The notes beneath the pieces are model-generated. The model was not told the DNA's origin and searched no databases. It was given only the letters and a program-made list of their open reading frames with translations. A program made the translations under genes and the position numbers. Below, piece after piece: positions 1-11,000 of a DNA stretch of 64,000 bases (its first letter is position 1; every line of letters begins with the position of its first letter). This DNA is from Silene conica (Eukaryota; Streptophyta; Magnoliopsida; Caryophyllales; Caryophyllaceae), in contig CM055317.2 in NCBI GenBank assembly GCA_029255685.2, positions 21,150,501 to 21,214,500 on the forward strand, in the 5' to 3' direction.

Positions 1-529
1 TAACAACTACGGAGTATTTATTTAATATAGTAAATAGTAAATGAGTGGTCATTTAATAATTTTGGAATGTCTTCGTGTAAGATATCGTGCGTAATAACTG
101 TTATTTATTATATGAACATCTTTAATAAATATAATTAAAAATACGTTTTTTAACTCAACTATACATTTACTACTCACGTCTCATCAGATTATTTACGTTT
201 TGCTTTTATTGTACGATATGTAATATAAAACTTTATTTTATATATGGGTTACATATTTTAAAAATGGTGCAATGAGTAATTAAAAGTATACAAATTCTAT
301 TGTAAGTCTTGATCATCTTAATGAACAACTATATGATAGCTCATGTATACCGTCATACCGACATGTGTCATAAATAATTCAAAATTTATTTATATGTATA
401 TAATTAATCAGCTTTCTTTGATATTATTAATTACGGTATTCATCTAAAGTTAAAAATAGGCCACAGTAAATAATTAATTTGCTTATCTCCAATATTATTA
501 ACTATATTCATCTAAAGTTTAAAGAACAG

Positions 530-559
530 ACCCGTGAATTTCACGGGTTACAACCTAGT
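530..559 (+). mobile_element. Helitron 3' terminus (copy 1)
   Basis: A perfect hairpin (ACCCGTGAA ... TTCACGGGT) is followed seven bases later by CTAGT and then T. This is the Helitron signature: a short hairpin just before a terminal CTRRT, inserted between A and T. The 5' TC end lies outside the window or was not found. No RepHel gene is visible, so the element is non-autonomous or fragmentary. Confidence 0.7.
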
Positions 560-1005
560 TAATTGCAATCCATAATCCTTCCATAATAACTGAAAGATCA
601 CGGATTTTATAAATTTGTATTTTTTTTAAAATTTATTTTTGGAAATATTCTAGTAGCTCTGAAATCGTGCCACGTCAGACGAAAGTGGTTTTCTGTGAAG
701 CCACATCAGCGGATTGACTTCTGCATTAGTATAATATATGATTCTTAATCATGTTTAACTGACTTATAATTTTACAGCTTATAACTGTTGAACTAATCTG
801 CACAATTTTTACTCGTCCATAAACAGAAAGTATAACAAAACATTAACGAGTAGTTTCTAACTTTATATTAAAAAACTTTACAAAATTGAAAGTATTTTTT
901 AATCAACATATTTTTAAATTTTTTTAGAAAAAAATAATTACAAATTAATTTAGGATATCCACAGGGTAATTAAGCGGGTTATGGACTATAATTCATACCC
1001 CCTAA

Positions 1006-1305
1006 GGGGTCGTTTGGTTCAAACATTAGGAATGGATTGGAATGAATTCTAACTTCAATGAGGTATGGAGTTAGAACCCCATACATTTTAAAGTTGTTTG
1101 GTTCAATCGAAAAATGGGAATAAGAATGTGTTGGATGAAATGGAGTTGGAAACTTAGGGGAAGGGGGTGGGTATGAGATTCCAAGAGGTTGGAATGGAGT
1201 TAGAATCCATCAGGTATCTAACTCCATTCCAAAATGTTTCAACCAAACATTGGAATTGACTAAATCCATTTCAATCCATTCCAATACCTCCAACCAAATA
1301 CCTCC
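1006..1305. mobile_element. Tourist-like MITE (PIF/Harbinger), copy 1
   Basis: A 300-bp element with imperfect terminal inverted repeats (GGGGTCGTTTGGTT on the left, AACCAAATACCTCC on the right) lies between TAA trinucleotides (1003-1005 and 1306-1308), the usual Harbinger target duplication. The inside is largely self-complementary around GGAATGGA motifs. There is no coding capacity. Confidence 0.75.
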
Positions 1306-1604
1306 TAAATTTATCATATCCATATTGCATCTTAAATGTTTTAAAAAATTATCATCCATATCTCAGCCACTTAATTTCGGACAGACCAGGTGAGAGTGTG
1401 AGACCGTCATCCCTATACCAGATGTTCATGTCCCATCCTTGAATAAAAATTATAATGAAAAGAGAAAGGAGTCCGTAGTTGTTCTTACTCTCCCCTTTTT
1501 TTCCACATCATCATCGTCAATTCGTCATCAACATCATTCATCATAATCGTAAGTTGGTAACACACAATACACAACAAAATAGAAGAAACCTCCATACATA
1601 CATA

Positions 1605-2018
1605 TATTTATCTAATGCAGAAGCCAAGCTGCTGACATGGCATCACTAGAAAAAAGCTATGTCCTACGTGTCGCGTTGTAAAGCATCCTAGAGCTATTGT
1701 CCAATTAGATTCATCCTAGAGCTATTGTCCAATAACATTCAAGATATGATATAATGGTATAACTATTCCAAGATTTCACAGACTAAATCTATGGAATCAC
1801 AAGATTTCATTCCATATACTGAAACAATAAATAATGACAGTTTTGGCTGAAGATTAATTCTGTAGCACGGCCTAAATCCTAGAGTTACCAATCCATAATC
1901 ACCGAACAAAAAAAATACCTACAAGTATTTTTTAGACTACATTTTCGATTTACATATGGGTCGGAATAATTACGGGGTCGGAATACCTACAAGAATTTTT
2001 TAGACTACATTTTTTTTA
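1605..2018. other. Spacer between repeat copies, left part
   Basis: AT-rich spacer with no gene recognised. Short motifs (GACTACATTTTCGATTT and GGGTCGGAATAATTAC) occur here and again at about 3115-3210, on the other side of the MULE-like element, so the MULE interrupts a locally duplicated sequence. Confidence 0.5.
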
Positions 2019-3090
2019 GGGTTATTTAATAACAATACTCTGAACTATAGGTGTTCTTCTCAAAATACTTCAAACTTTTGTTTAACTACCAATACTACAA
2101 ACTAATAACTCTCTTCGCTTTTATTACACTATGGTGACTGGCAACCCGTTAGCAAGTAAAAAACTTCTTCATTTGTCTAAGCAAGTAAATAACTCTCTTC
2201 TTTTTTCTGTTGTCTATTAAATTTCTTCAACACCATTAAACCCATCACTAATTATCTGTTATAGTATGCAAATGAGAAAATAAAGTAACAAATTATTTCC
2301 TCAACTATTTCTTACTGTCATTTTTATCAAATTACATAGTATCCTTACACAAATTCTCATTTAACGGCGGTATCCGTCACAAGTTATTTTTATTTCTTCA
2401 ATTATTCTTTATATTTCATCTTTCTTAGCCATCTGCGAACATTGAAATCGTTGCCTCCAAATCTGATATATAAATGTGCTTGAAATACCATGGCGATGAA
2501 TCATTTTTTCAATTTTAATCGCCTCTATTTCCTGCGCGATATCTTCATACTGGTGGAACCACATATACGGAGTATAATTTTGTTGCTGAATTCGCGAGCG
2601 AAAAACATATGTTAAATGGAGAACAAAAAGACGGGGAAAGATTAAAAAAAATGAAAAAAGATTAAAAAAAGGTGTGAATGGAAGGGGGGGGGGGGACAAA
2701 GAAGACGGGAAAAGATTAAAAAAAATGAAAAAAGATGAAGATGTAAAATGAAAAGGAATAAAGGAAACAAAAAAAGGTGTGAATGGAAGGGGGAGGAAGA
2801 TGAAGATTTTAAATGAGAGGTTCAAAATTAAAAGTATAGAGGAGAAAGTGAGATATGGAAGAAAAATATTTGTTTGCAAAATCGTTGCAAGTGGAAGGGG
2901 AAGAAGATGAAGATCATAAATGAAAGCGATAAGCCCTACCAAACAATTAACCTGCTACACCAGGTCATAAAGAGAGCGATTCTATTCTATAGGAAGGGGT
3001 ACATTAGTTTATATTATTTGTAGTTAAATGAAAGAATAGAGTATTTTGAGAAGATGTGTAATAGTTCAGAGTATTCTCGTTAAATAACCC
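2019..3090. mobile_element. Non-autonomous MULE-like element
   Basis: Terminal inverted repeats of about 80 bp begin GGGTTATTTAA on the left and end TTAAATAACCC on the right. The arms carry the same internal words, for example AATACTCTGAACTAT against its complement near 3065-3080. T-rich flanks (TTTTTTTA on both sides) are compatible with an 8-9 bp target duplication. The interior is purine-rich on the plus strand and encodes nothing credible. The long-arm, short-core structure fits a Mutator-like non-autonomous element. Confidence 0.72.
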
Positions 3091-3765
3091 TTTTTTTATG
3101 GTTTAATCGTTATTAAATATGGGTCGGAATAATTACTCTTCGTCGGTATATACACTTATGTGAGCGTCGTGATTTATTAGACTACATTTTCGATTTATTT
3201 AAGACATCTGACTATTCACGTGAATGCGAAACATTTTAACAACTACGGAGTATTTATTTAATATAGTAAATAGTAAATGAGTGGTCATTTAATAATTTTG
3301 GAATGTCTTCGTGTAAGATATCGTGCGTAATAACTGTTATTTATTATATGAACATCTTTAATAAATATAATTAAAAATACGTTTTTTAACTCAACTATAC
3401 ATTTACTACTCACGTCTCATCAGATTATTTACGTTTTGCTTTTATTGTACGATATGTAATATAAAACTTTATTTTATATATGGGTTACATCTTTTAAAAA
3501 TGGTGCAATGAGTAATTAAAAGTATACAAATTCTATTGTAAGTCTTGATCATCTTAATGAACAACTATATGATAGCTCATGTATACCGTCATACCGACAT
3601 GTGTCATAAATAATTCAAAATTTATTTATATGTATATAATTAATCAGCTTTCTTTGATATTATTAATTACGGTATTCATCTAAAGTTAAAAATAGGCCAC
3701 AGTAAATAATTAATTTGCTTATCTCCAATATTATTAACTATATTCATCTAAAGTTTAAAGAACAG

Positions 3766-3795
3766 ACCCGTGAATTTCACGGGTTACAACCTAGT
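3766..3795 (+). mobile_element. Helitron 3' terminus (copy 2)
   Basis: Same hairpin plus CTAGT end as at 530-559, carried along by the segmental duplication. Confidence 0.7.
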
Positions 3796-4241
3796 TAATT
3801 GCAATCCATAATCCTTCCATAATAACTGAAAGATCACGGATTTTATAAATTTGTATTTTTTTTAAAATTTATTTTTGGAAATATTCTAGTAGCTCTGAAA
3901 TCGTGCCACGTCAGACGAAAGTGGTTTTCTGTGAAGCCACATCAGCGGATTGACTTCTGCATTAGTATAATATATGATTCTTAATCATGTTTAACTGACT
4001 TATAATTTTACAGCTTATAACTGTTGAACTAATCTGCACAATTTTTACTCGTCCATAAACAGAAAGTATAACAAAACATTAACGAGTAGTTTCTAACTTT
4101 ATATTAAAAAACTTTACAAAATTGAAAGTATTTTTTAATCAACATATTTTTAAATTTTTTTAGAAAAAAATAATTACAAATTAATTTAGGATATCCACAG
4201 GGTAATTAAGCGGGTTATGGACTATAATTCATACCCCCTAA

Positions 4242-4541
4242 GGGGTCGTTTGGTTCAAACATTAGGAATGGATTGGAATGAATTCTAACTTCAATGAGGT
4301 ATGGAGTTAGAACCCCATACATTTTAAAGTTGTTTGGTTCAATCGAAAAATGGGAATAAGAATGTGTTGGATGAAATGGAGTTGGAAACTTAGGGGAAGG
4401 GGGTGGGTATGAGATTCCAAGAGGTTGGAATGGAGTTAGAATCCATCAGGTATCTAACTCCATTCCAAAATGTTTCAACCAAACATTGGAATTGACTAAA
4501 TCCATTTCAATCCATTCCAATACCTCCAACCAAATACCTCC
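4242..4541. mobile_element. Tourist-like MITE (PIF/Harbinger), copy 2
   Basis: Duplicate of the 1006-1305 element with the same terminal repeats and TAA flanks. It lies about 0.45 kb upstream of the putative UPF3 transcription start. Confidence 0.75.
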
Positions 4542-4679
4542 TAAATTTATCATATCCATATTGCATCTTAAATGTTTTAAAAAATTATCATCCATATCTC
4601 AGCCACTTAATTTCGGACAGACCAGGTGAGAGTGTGAGACCGTCATCCCTATACCAGATGTTCATGTCCCATCCTTGAA

Positions 4680-5023
4680 TAAAAATTATAATGAAAAGAG
4701 TAAGGAGTCCGTAGTTGTTCTTACTCTCCCCTTTTTTTCCACATCATCATCGTCAATTCGTCATCAACATCATTCATCATAATCGTAAGTTGGTAACACA
4801 CAATACACAACAAAATAGAAGAAACCTCCATACATACATACATACATAAACATTATCAATGATGCCAGTTTTCCAACATTTCATTCATCAAATACTCCCC
4901 TCTCTCCGCTCAATTTAACTATCCCACCCTAGGGTTTCCACCTTTTCCCACTTTGTTACAAATCAATTTGGGTATTTTCACTTAATTAGGGTTCTTCCTT
5001 TTTTTTTTTATGTTCTATTTCAG
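4680..5023 (+). promoter_or_regulatory. Putative UPF3 core promoter, 5' UTR exon and UTR intron
   Basis: A TATA-like AAATTATAATG near 4683 is followed by a CT-rich leader. A GTAAGT donor at 4785 pairs with a strong pyrimidine-tract acceptor ending CAG at 5023, immediately before the ATG. This implies a 239-bp intron in the 5' UTR. The alternative is an unspliced leader starting near 4900, where a CTAGGGTTT telo-box-like motif, common in plant leaders, is present. The splice sites are seen; the transcript is inferred. Confidence 0.45.
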
Positions 5024-8000
5024 ATGAAGGACCCTCTCAATCGCACCAAACTAGTCATACGCCACTTGCCTCCTACGCTTTCTCACTCCTCCTTTTTCGA
5101 CCAAATCGATGCCCGCTTCTCTTCTCACTATAATTGGTCCTCTTTTCGCCCCGGCAAATCAAGGTTTTTTTTAGTTCTCGTAATTTTACCGCTTTTTATG
5201 ATGTTTTCTGCATCATTAATCATCATATAATTGTGATTATGAACATTGCAATTTCTCGCTTTTCGGTGTATTTTTTTGTGTGTTTATGTGTTGTTGTGTT
5301 GGTGAAATTTTAGCTACAAGAATCAGAAGTTTGCAAGGGCGTATATAAACTTCAACAGACCCGAGGATGTTTTCGAATTTTCAGAATTCTTTGGCGGCCA
5401 TGTTTTTGTCAATGAAAAGGGTAATTATCTTTATATTAGAAGATGTCATTGTGTAAGAAACAGGATATTTTGTGTTCTGAATTGAGGGTTTTTGGAGAGC
5501 AGGTACTCAGTATAAAGCTATAGTCGAGTATGCGCCTTCCCAAAGGGTCCCGAAGCCAATTGGCAAGAAGGATGGTCGAGAAGGGACGATTCAGAAAGGT
5601 ATTATTATTCAGTTTTATTAGTCTTTCGGTCATTTGGAAACAAACACTTTGTGTTAGTGTAAGGTTGCGTACATCCAATACCCCATACCCTGCAACTCAT
5701 TGGAGCCTTTGAGGCACTAGAGTAATGTTGGCTATTGGTGTGTCATTAGTTGGTTATTTGGTACAATATCCTCATTGAGATTTTCAATTTTTGTGGAGAA
5801 TAGATCCGGAGTATATGGAATTCCTTGAGAAGGTTTCGAAGCCTGTTGAGAATCTTCCTAGTGCTGACATACAACTTGAGAGGAGAGAAGCAGAACGCGC
5901 TGGTTAGTGGATTTTAGTTTTGGTTATTTGATTGCTCTAGATCATTTTTCTCCGGGATTTGGATTATTTTTTAACTGTTTTATATTTCAGGTGTTCACGA
6001 GGCTCCAGTAACCACACCCTTGATGGACTTTGTGCGGAAGAGAAGAGCTGCTAAGAGTGGCAATCAGGTTTGTTCCGTATCTTCATTATAGATACTTGAT
6101 ATTTCTTCACTCACTTATATCAGATATTTGATATTTCCATCATACAGTCGGCTGACTTTTAAGTACACGCCAACTGTGCTTGATCATGTACTTCTGGTCA
6201 AATGTCTGTTATTCTCCAGCAACCTCATTCCTTCTCCTTTCACCAAATTCTAATAATAAGCCCTTTATAAAATCTTCTCTGTGAATGTTGCTTGAACCTC
6301 TTTTTTAAAATGAAAATTCTCTTAACTTTGGTTAATTTGCAAGAATCAATGACTTAGACCAATTTGGAGCAAGGTCGGCTTGCTCATCTTAGTTTTGAAG
6401 TGGTTTTGAGATTTTAAGTTTGCTAGACTTTTGTCGAAGAGAGGAGATATTGTAGATGTGGATTTTTTGTAAGGACATTTCAGTGATACTAATATGTACA
6501 AAGCTCAATAGCCGAATTAATATGATATCGTCTCTTTTTTCTATCAAGGCCAAACATGTGTCTACCATGTGAAAGTAAGAGAATAATTCTTTTAGAACAA
6601 GACTCAATAATTCATTATGGGAAGGAAATCACAGTAAGATGATAAATGGGGTAGTCAATTTTCTGGATCTCAGTGAGTACATGTTACCTACCTTTGGGGA
6701 TTTGAACTTCAGTCTTCGTAGGCGCTGTCACATTGTCTAGGGTAGTGAAACATGTTACCTACCTTTGGAGATGTATGACCATCCAGCCTATAGATTTGTG
6801 CAGGCATTGGTGCTTACATGGTGAATTTCCCCGTTCCACGTAGCCATAATTATTCATTAGATGGTAACCATAAAGGCAAACCTGACTAACATCATGGATC
6901 TGAAGGACTCTTACTTTAGGATTGGTGGCACCTATAGGAACTTCATCTATACACAATGAATTAAAAATAAAAATACATCGTAGAGGGGTACAAACTACGA
7001 AGTACAAATCCCTGCTCATGAATCATCAGTTTCCAAATGGATCGTGACGGGGATAAACCTCGTCTTTAAGATGGTGCACACTTGTGGGATCTTTGCTAAT
7101 TGCTAGTACCCGGTAAAAGAAGAATGTATATAGAGATGGTAAACCTCTATTCTAAGGTTGTCCATATTGGAAGGATCGTCGCCCTTACCCGATAGAATAA
7201 GTATGGATCAATGTCCGGAGGGATTTCAACGTTTATTTTTGAGAGGGACTATCAATTCTTTAAATGAAGGCCATGCGATATCTACAATTGATGTAAAAAT
7301 TGAGGAATAAAATATTGTAAAAATCAAATCAGAACAATCATTCCTAAACAAAGATACGTAAATTGAATATGTGACTTTTTTACACGCCTTCTAATATTTT
7401 GATGTTTCTTCATGCAACTTTCTGCTAGGGGTTTTTGGGTATGACCTCACATGTTGCACATGACAATCCGATATTAGGTGCACCATATAGGAAGAACCAC
7501 AATAGTGCCGATCTTCTACTTATTCAATAATGCATTAGATTTCAATACTCTCATATTAGAGGATAAAACCCACGGTACGAGGAAAGATGACTCTTTCATT
7601 GAGAGACTACAATTGCCGTTTATCGGGCGGGGAGTCCGGGGACACGATGTCTCCAGCATACCGTGGACATTTGTATCAGTTATGGACTTATGATACTTTC
7701 TTTTGGACTTTTGGTATTGTTATTAGGCATGATGATAACCATAATCGGCATTCCTTTATTACAGAGAAGAAGTTATTACACGCTAAAATTATTCAAGAAG
7801 ATTAAAATTGTTTATGTAGTTTTTTTAACAGTCCCTCTTTCATGGGTTTCCCTCTTCTTAAAATGACATTATTGCTGATAGCTTTACTGGGTTTGATATC
7901 AGGCTGGTGGAAGATCTGGCTTAGCACCGGGAGAGTCTCGATCGAGCAAGCAAAGCTCTGATAAAAAAAAGGTAATACATTATCTGGATCAGTGTATCAC

Positions 8001-11000
8001 TACATATTGCTTGACGTCTTTTTTATGCATGTGAGGATTAAAACTATTCTGTTTGAAAATTGTTGGCCACTCATTTCTCGGTTACACATTATATATCTTT
8101 TCGCGCGAGGTTTCAGTTTTCGACTAATTCACGTGGGTCAATTTTTTTCTTTGTAGAACTTAATTAATTAAGAATACTTTTTTTAAAAAAAATTATTTAT
8201 GGGTATTTCCTTTACATCTGGCTTTACCTTAGGTCAGTTTTGAATGTCCACTCTCGCTTCTCTATGATTCTCGTTTATTGTACTTTTCTAGTGTTTACGT
8301 AGCCATTGTACACGGTGTTCTCATGATTTGGAAATATTTTCTGCGCTCTTTGTTGTTTGACTAACCTCTATATTATAAGCTTGTAGAATATTGTGATAAG
8401 TTTACCGTTTTTCTTCATGCTTCAAGTGTCATGGCCATTGCTGGAAATTGACTTGGCGGGGCATTTTCTTTTATTGGCATGTATCTTATGTAATAAACGA
8501 TGTCAAATTCTTGTCATATTAATGTTGTGTTAGAATTTTGTTTGATTTATTCTAGACATAGGTAACACGTTTTGTTATTAATACGACAAGCTCCATCTCT
8601 AGGCCCGTGTTTTTCCTATTCTAGATAGAAGTTGGAGCTGCGTTGTTTGGTCAATATAAGCTGCGATACTATATTTTTTATGCTCACTGTATCATGTATG
8701 GCTTCTTCTAATTCTCTTAAGAGATGTGAATTACTCACTTATAGAAGATGGTGTTATGCGATACAATTTTGTGAAATGAACTAAAGTCACAAACCTGAAT
8801 TTCTTTACATGAATGTGTAGTATATCCTGAAACCGAATGGGAGGAGTACAAATGGAAAAGACAAGTCAGCATACGCATCTTCATCTCAAAGGGAAAATCA
8901 CTTCGATTCTTTCAACAAAAAAGAAACAGTTGAAAATGATGTTGGTAAGTTTCATACATTATTGCTTTTCTAAATTATAAGTTTGTCAAGTGGAATTAAG
9001 TTCTCTAAAAGGCATAAAATCTACAATATACACTGTAGGTAGTATGGTCGTGGTTTGGCCACATAATAGTTTTCCAGAGAATCTCACGAAGGTGTGCCCT
9101 CAGTAGAGTGTTATTATGCTGTTCTTCCTCCGCCATTATGTTTTTATGTTTGCTTTTGTTTTTCTTCTCTTTTCTTTAATGAAAGGAATTTTGAACAAAT
9201 GCATCTATTCTGGTAATAGGTTTTTCCTCGCAATCTATTTCACCCAGTCTGGGACTTTCTTTTTTGTTTTCTCTAATTATTGATTAATGTGGCATGTATT
9301 CAACTTTGCTTGTTTGCACCTGGGAAATGGGGGAATCGTTTAGAAAGGAGGAACCGAAATCCCCTATTGAATGAATAGAGTTTTATATAGATATATATAT
9401 AGAATCAAGATCCCGTGCGAACTTTCTTACCTGTACGAACCAACGTAAAAAAAAAACTAATTTTTTTTTCTTTTTTTTTTAAATAATTTTTTTTTTTAAC
9501 TATGGTTCGTACCGGAAGGGAGTTCGCACGGCATCTTGACCCTATATATATATTACTCCCCTTGTCACTGACCAGTTCCTCTCAATGGAAAGAGAGAGAG
9601 TTGGACCCCTCCCCCTCCTTCATCTTGATAGTGCGCAGTTCTCTGATGTTTTCTATGGTTGGCCATTTTGTATATTACATTCTCGATCGAATTATTTATC
9701 TTGCTTCCTTTTGTGCTAAGACGACGGGTGCTTTAGTTAATGAAGCGAATTACCCTTTTTGAGAGGCAATGGCCCTGATCAGTCCTCTTAATGTGTTGCT
9801 CAGGAAGCATTTCTCAAGATGCATCAAAGAAAAGGGTTCTGCTTGTGAAAGGGAAAGACCAAGAAATGACTCAGGTAGACATTAGCTTACTTTTATAGTC
9901 TCATGTACCATATCATGTGTCTTCATTTCTTTGATGGGTTGGTCTTATTTATGTTGTATTTAGTTGTGTTGTTTATCCTTTTTTCACCTTTTGATCGTTT
10001 GTGTAGACGTTCATTTTTCGCCACTCTGACCCTCTTTTCTCTTTAATAAGAGACATGGTGACCTTTTGCAGTTTCGTATGTAGCATTTTTGTCTGTCAGC
10101 CTATTTTTATTCTACAAATAAGCTTCCATGATTGATCATTTGGTGGAAGCACACCATCTCACTGTTTTGACATCTTTTGTCATGTTCATGCTTTATGTTT
10201 CAGTTTTGTACTTTGCATGACTTTCTCTTCACTTTATATGTATAATGACTATTTACTTTGTATCTCTCATTTTTATTATTTTACCTGTCATTGAATGTTT
10301 GAAATGATGTTTCGTCTTAGCCGACTCAAGATTAATTTCAGATTGGAGCTTTGTTGTTGTTGAAGAAGAAATTAGTGTATAAAGGAAGATTTTCATACTA
10401 AGCATATCAAAGTGACATTGTTTCCTTCCGCTTCTTAACAAACAGTTTCACTGATCGTCTCAAATGACGTTTCATCTTAGCTGACCCTGGATCAATTTCA
10501 GATTAGAGTTTGTTGTTAATGAACTGGAAAATAAGCTAGAAGGAAGATTTTTCATGACATTGTTTCCTCTCGCTTTTCTTCCTTGTTTCTTTGATCCCAA
10601 ATGAGCTTTCATGCACATCAGTTAATATTAGTAACCATAAAACTAGGTATGACATCTTACTATGCACATTCTAATTCTGTACGTGCATTACGGATTTATG
10701 CTGCAATAGGAATGTCATAATTACTCATATTTGTGTACTTGCGTTGCTGATTTGTGTTGCTGTCCAAACGACTTAGTTGTCATATTTTGTACATGCACTT
10801 ATTTTCTGTACCAATGTGTGGCAGATAATCTTGCCCAAACAATTTCTCAGAGTGCTTTGCTGTAAGTGAGAATGATTAAGTTGGGAACAGGAACAAACCT
10901 ACGTGTTGCCAAAATAAATTTAAACCCATCTTATGAGGTAAAATAATTGCAATTGAGTGGCAACATCAGGCAAGAAACAAGGCTTAGAATGATCCCAGTA

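Larger units (their letters stand above)
1..1604. repeat. Direct repeat copy 1 (upstream duplicate of UPF3 5' region)
   Basis: This stretch reappears at 3237-4840 with a constant offset of 3236 bp. I noticed only about two substitutions over 1.6 kb, so the duplication is very recent. The match ends at a CATA microsatellite (around 1593-1604 and 4829-4840). Its left end is cut by the window edge, so the true repeat may be longer. It contains a Helitron 3' end, a Tourist-like MITE and, near its right end, a TATA-like A/T stretch, a CT-rich leader and a GTAAGT donor that also occur just upstream of UPF3. It could be an assembly duplication. Confidence 0.93.
3237..4840. repeat. Direct repeat copy 2 (UPF3 promoter side)
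   Basis: Near-identical partner of 1-1604. This copy is joined directly to UPF3. A TATA-like segment near 4683-4690, a CT-rich leader from about 4715 and a GTAAGT donor at 4785 suggest that it holds the promoter and first noncoding exon of that gene. The element content matches copy 1. Confidence 0.93.

Noticed and set aside
2409-2942. 177-aa open frame on the minus strand
   Set aside because: Low-complexity Phe/Leu/Pro/Ser translation of a purine-rich MULE interior, with no domain or splice context.
1-4840. Reading the 1.6-kb repeats as LTRs of one element
   Set aside because: No TG...CA borders, primer site or purine tract at the junctions near 1604 or 3237, and the copy ends at a microsatellite.
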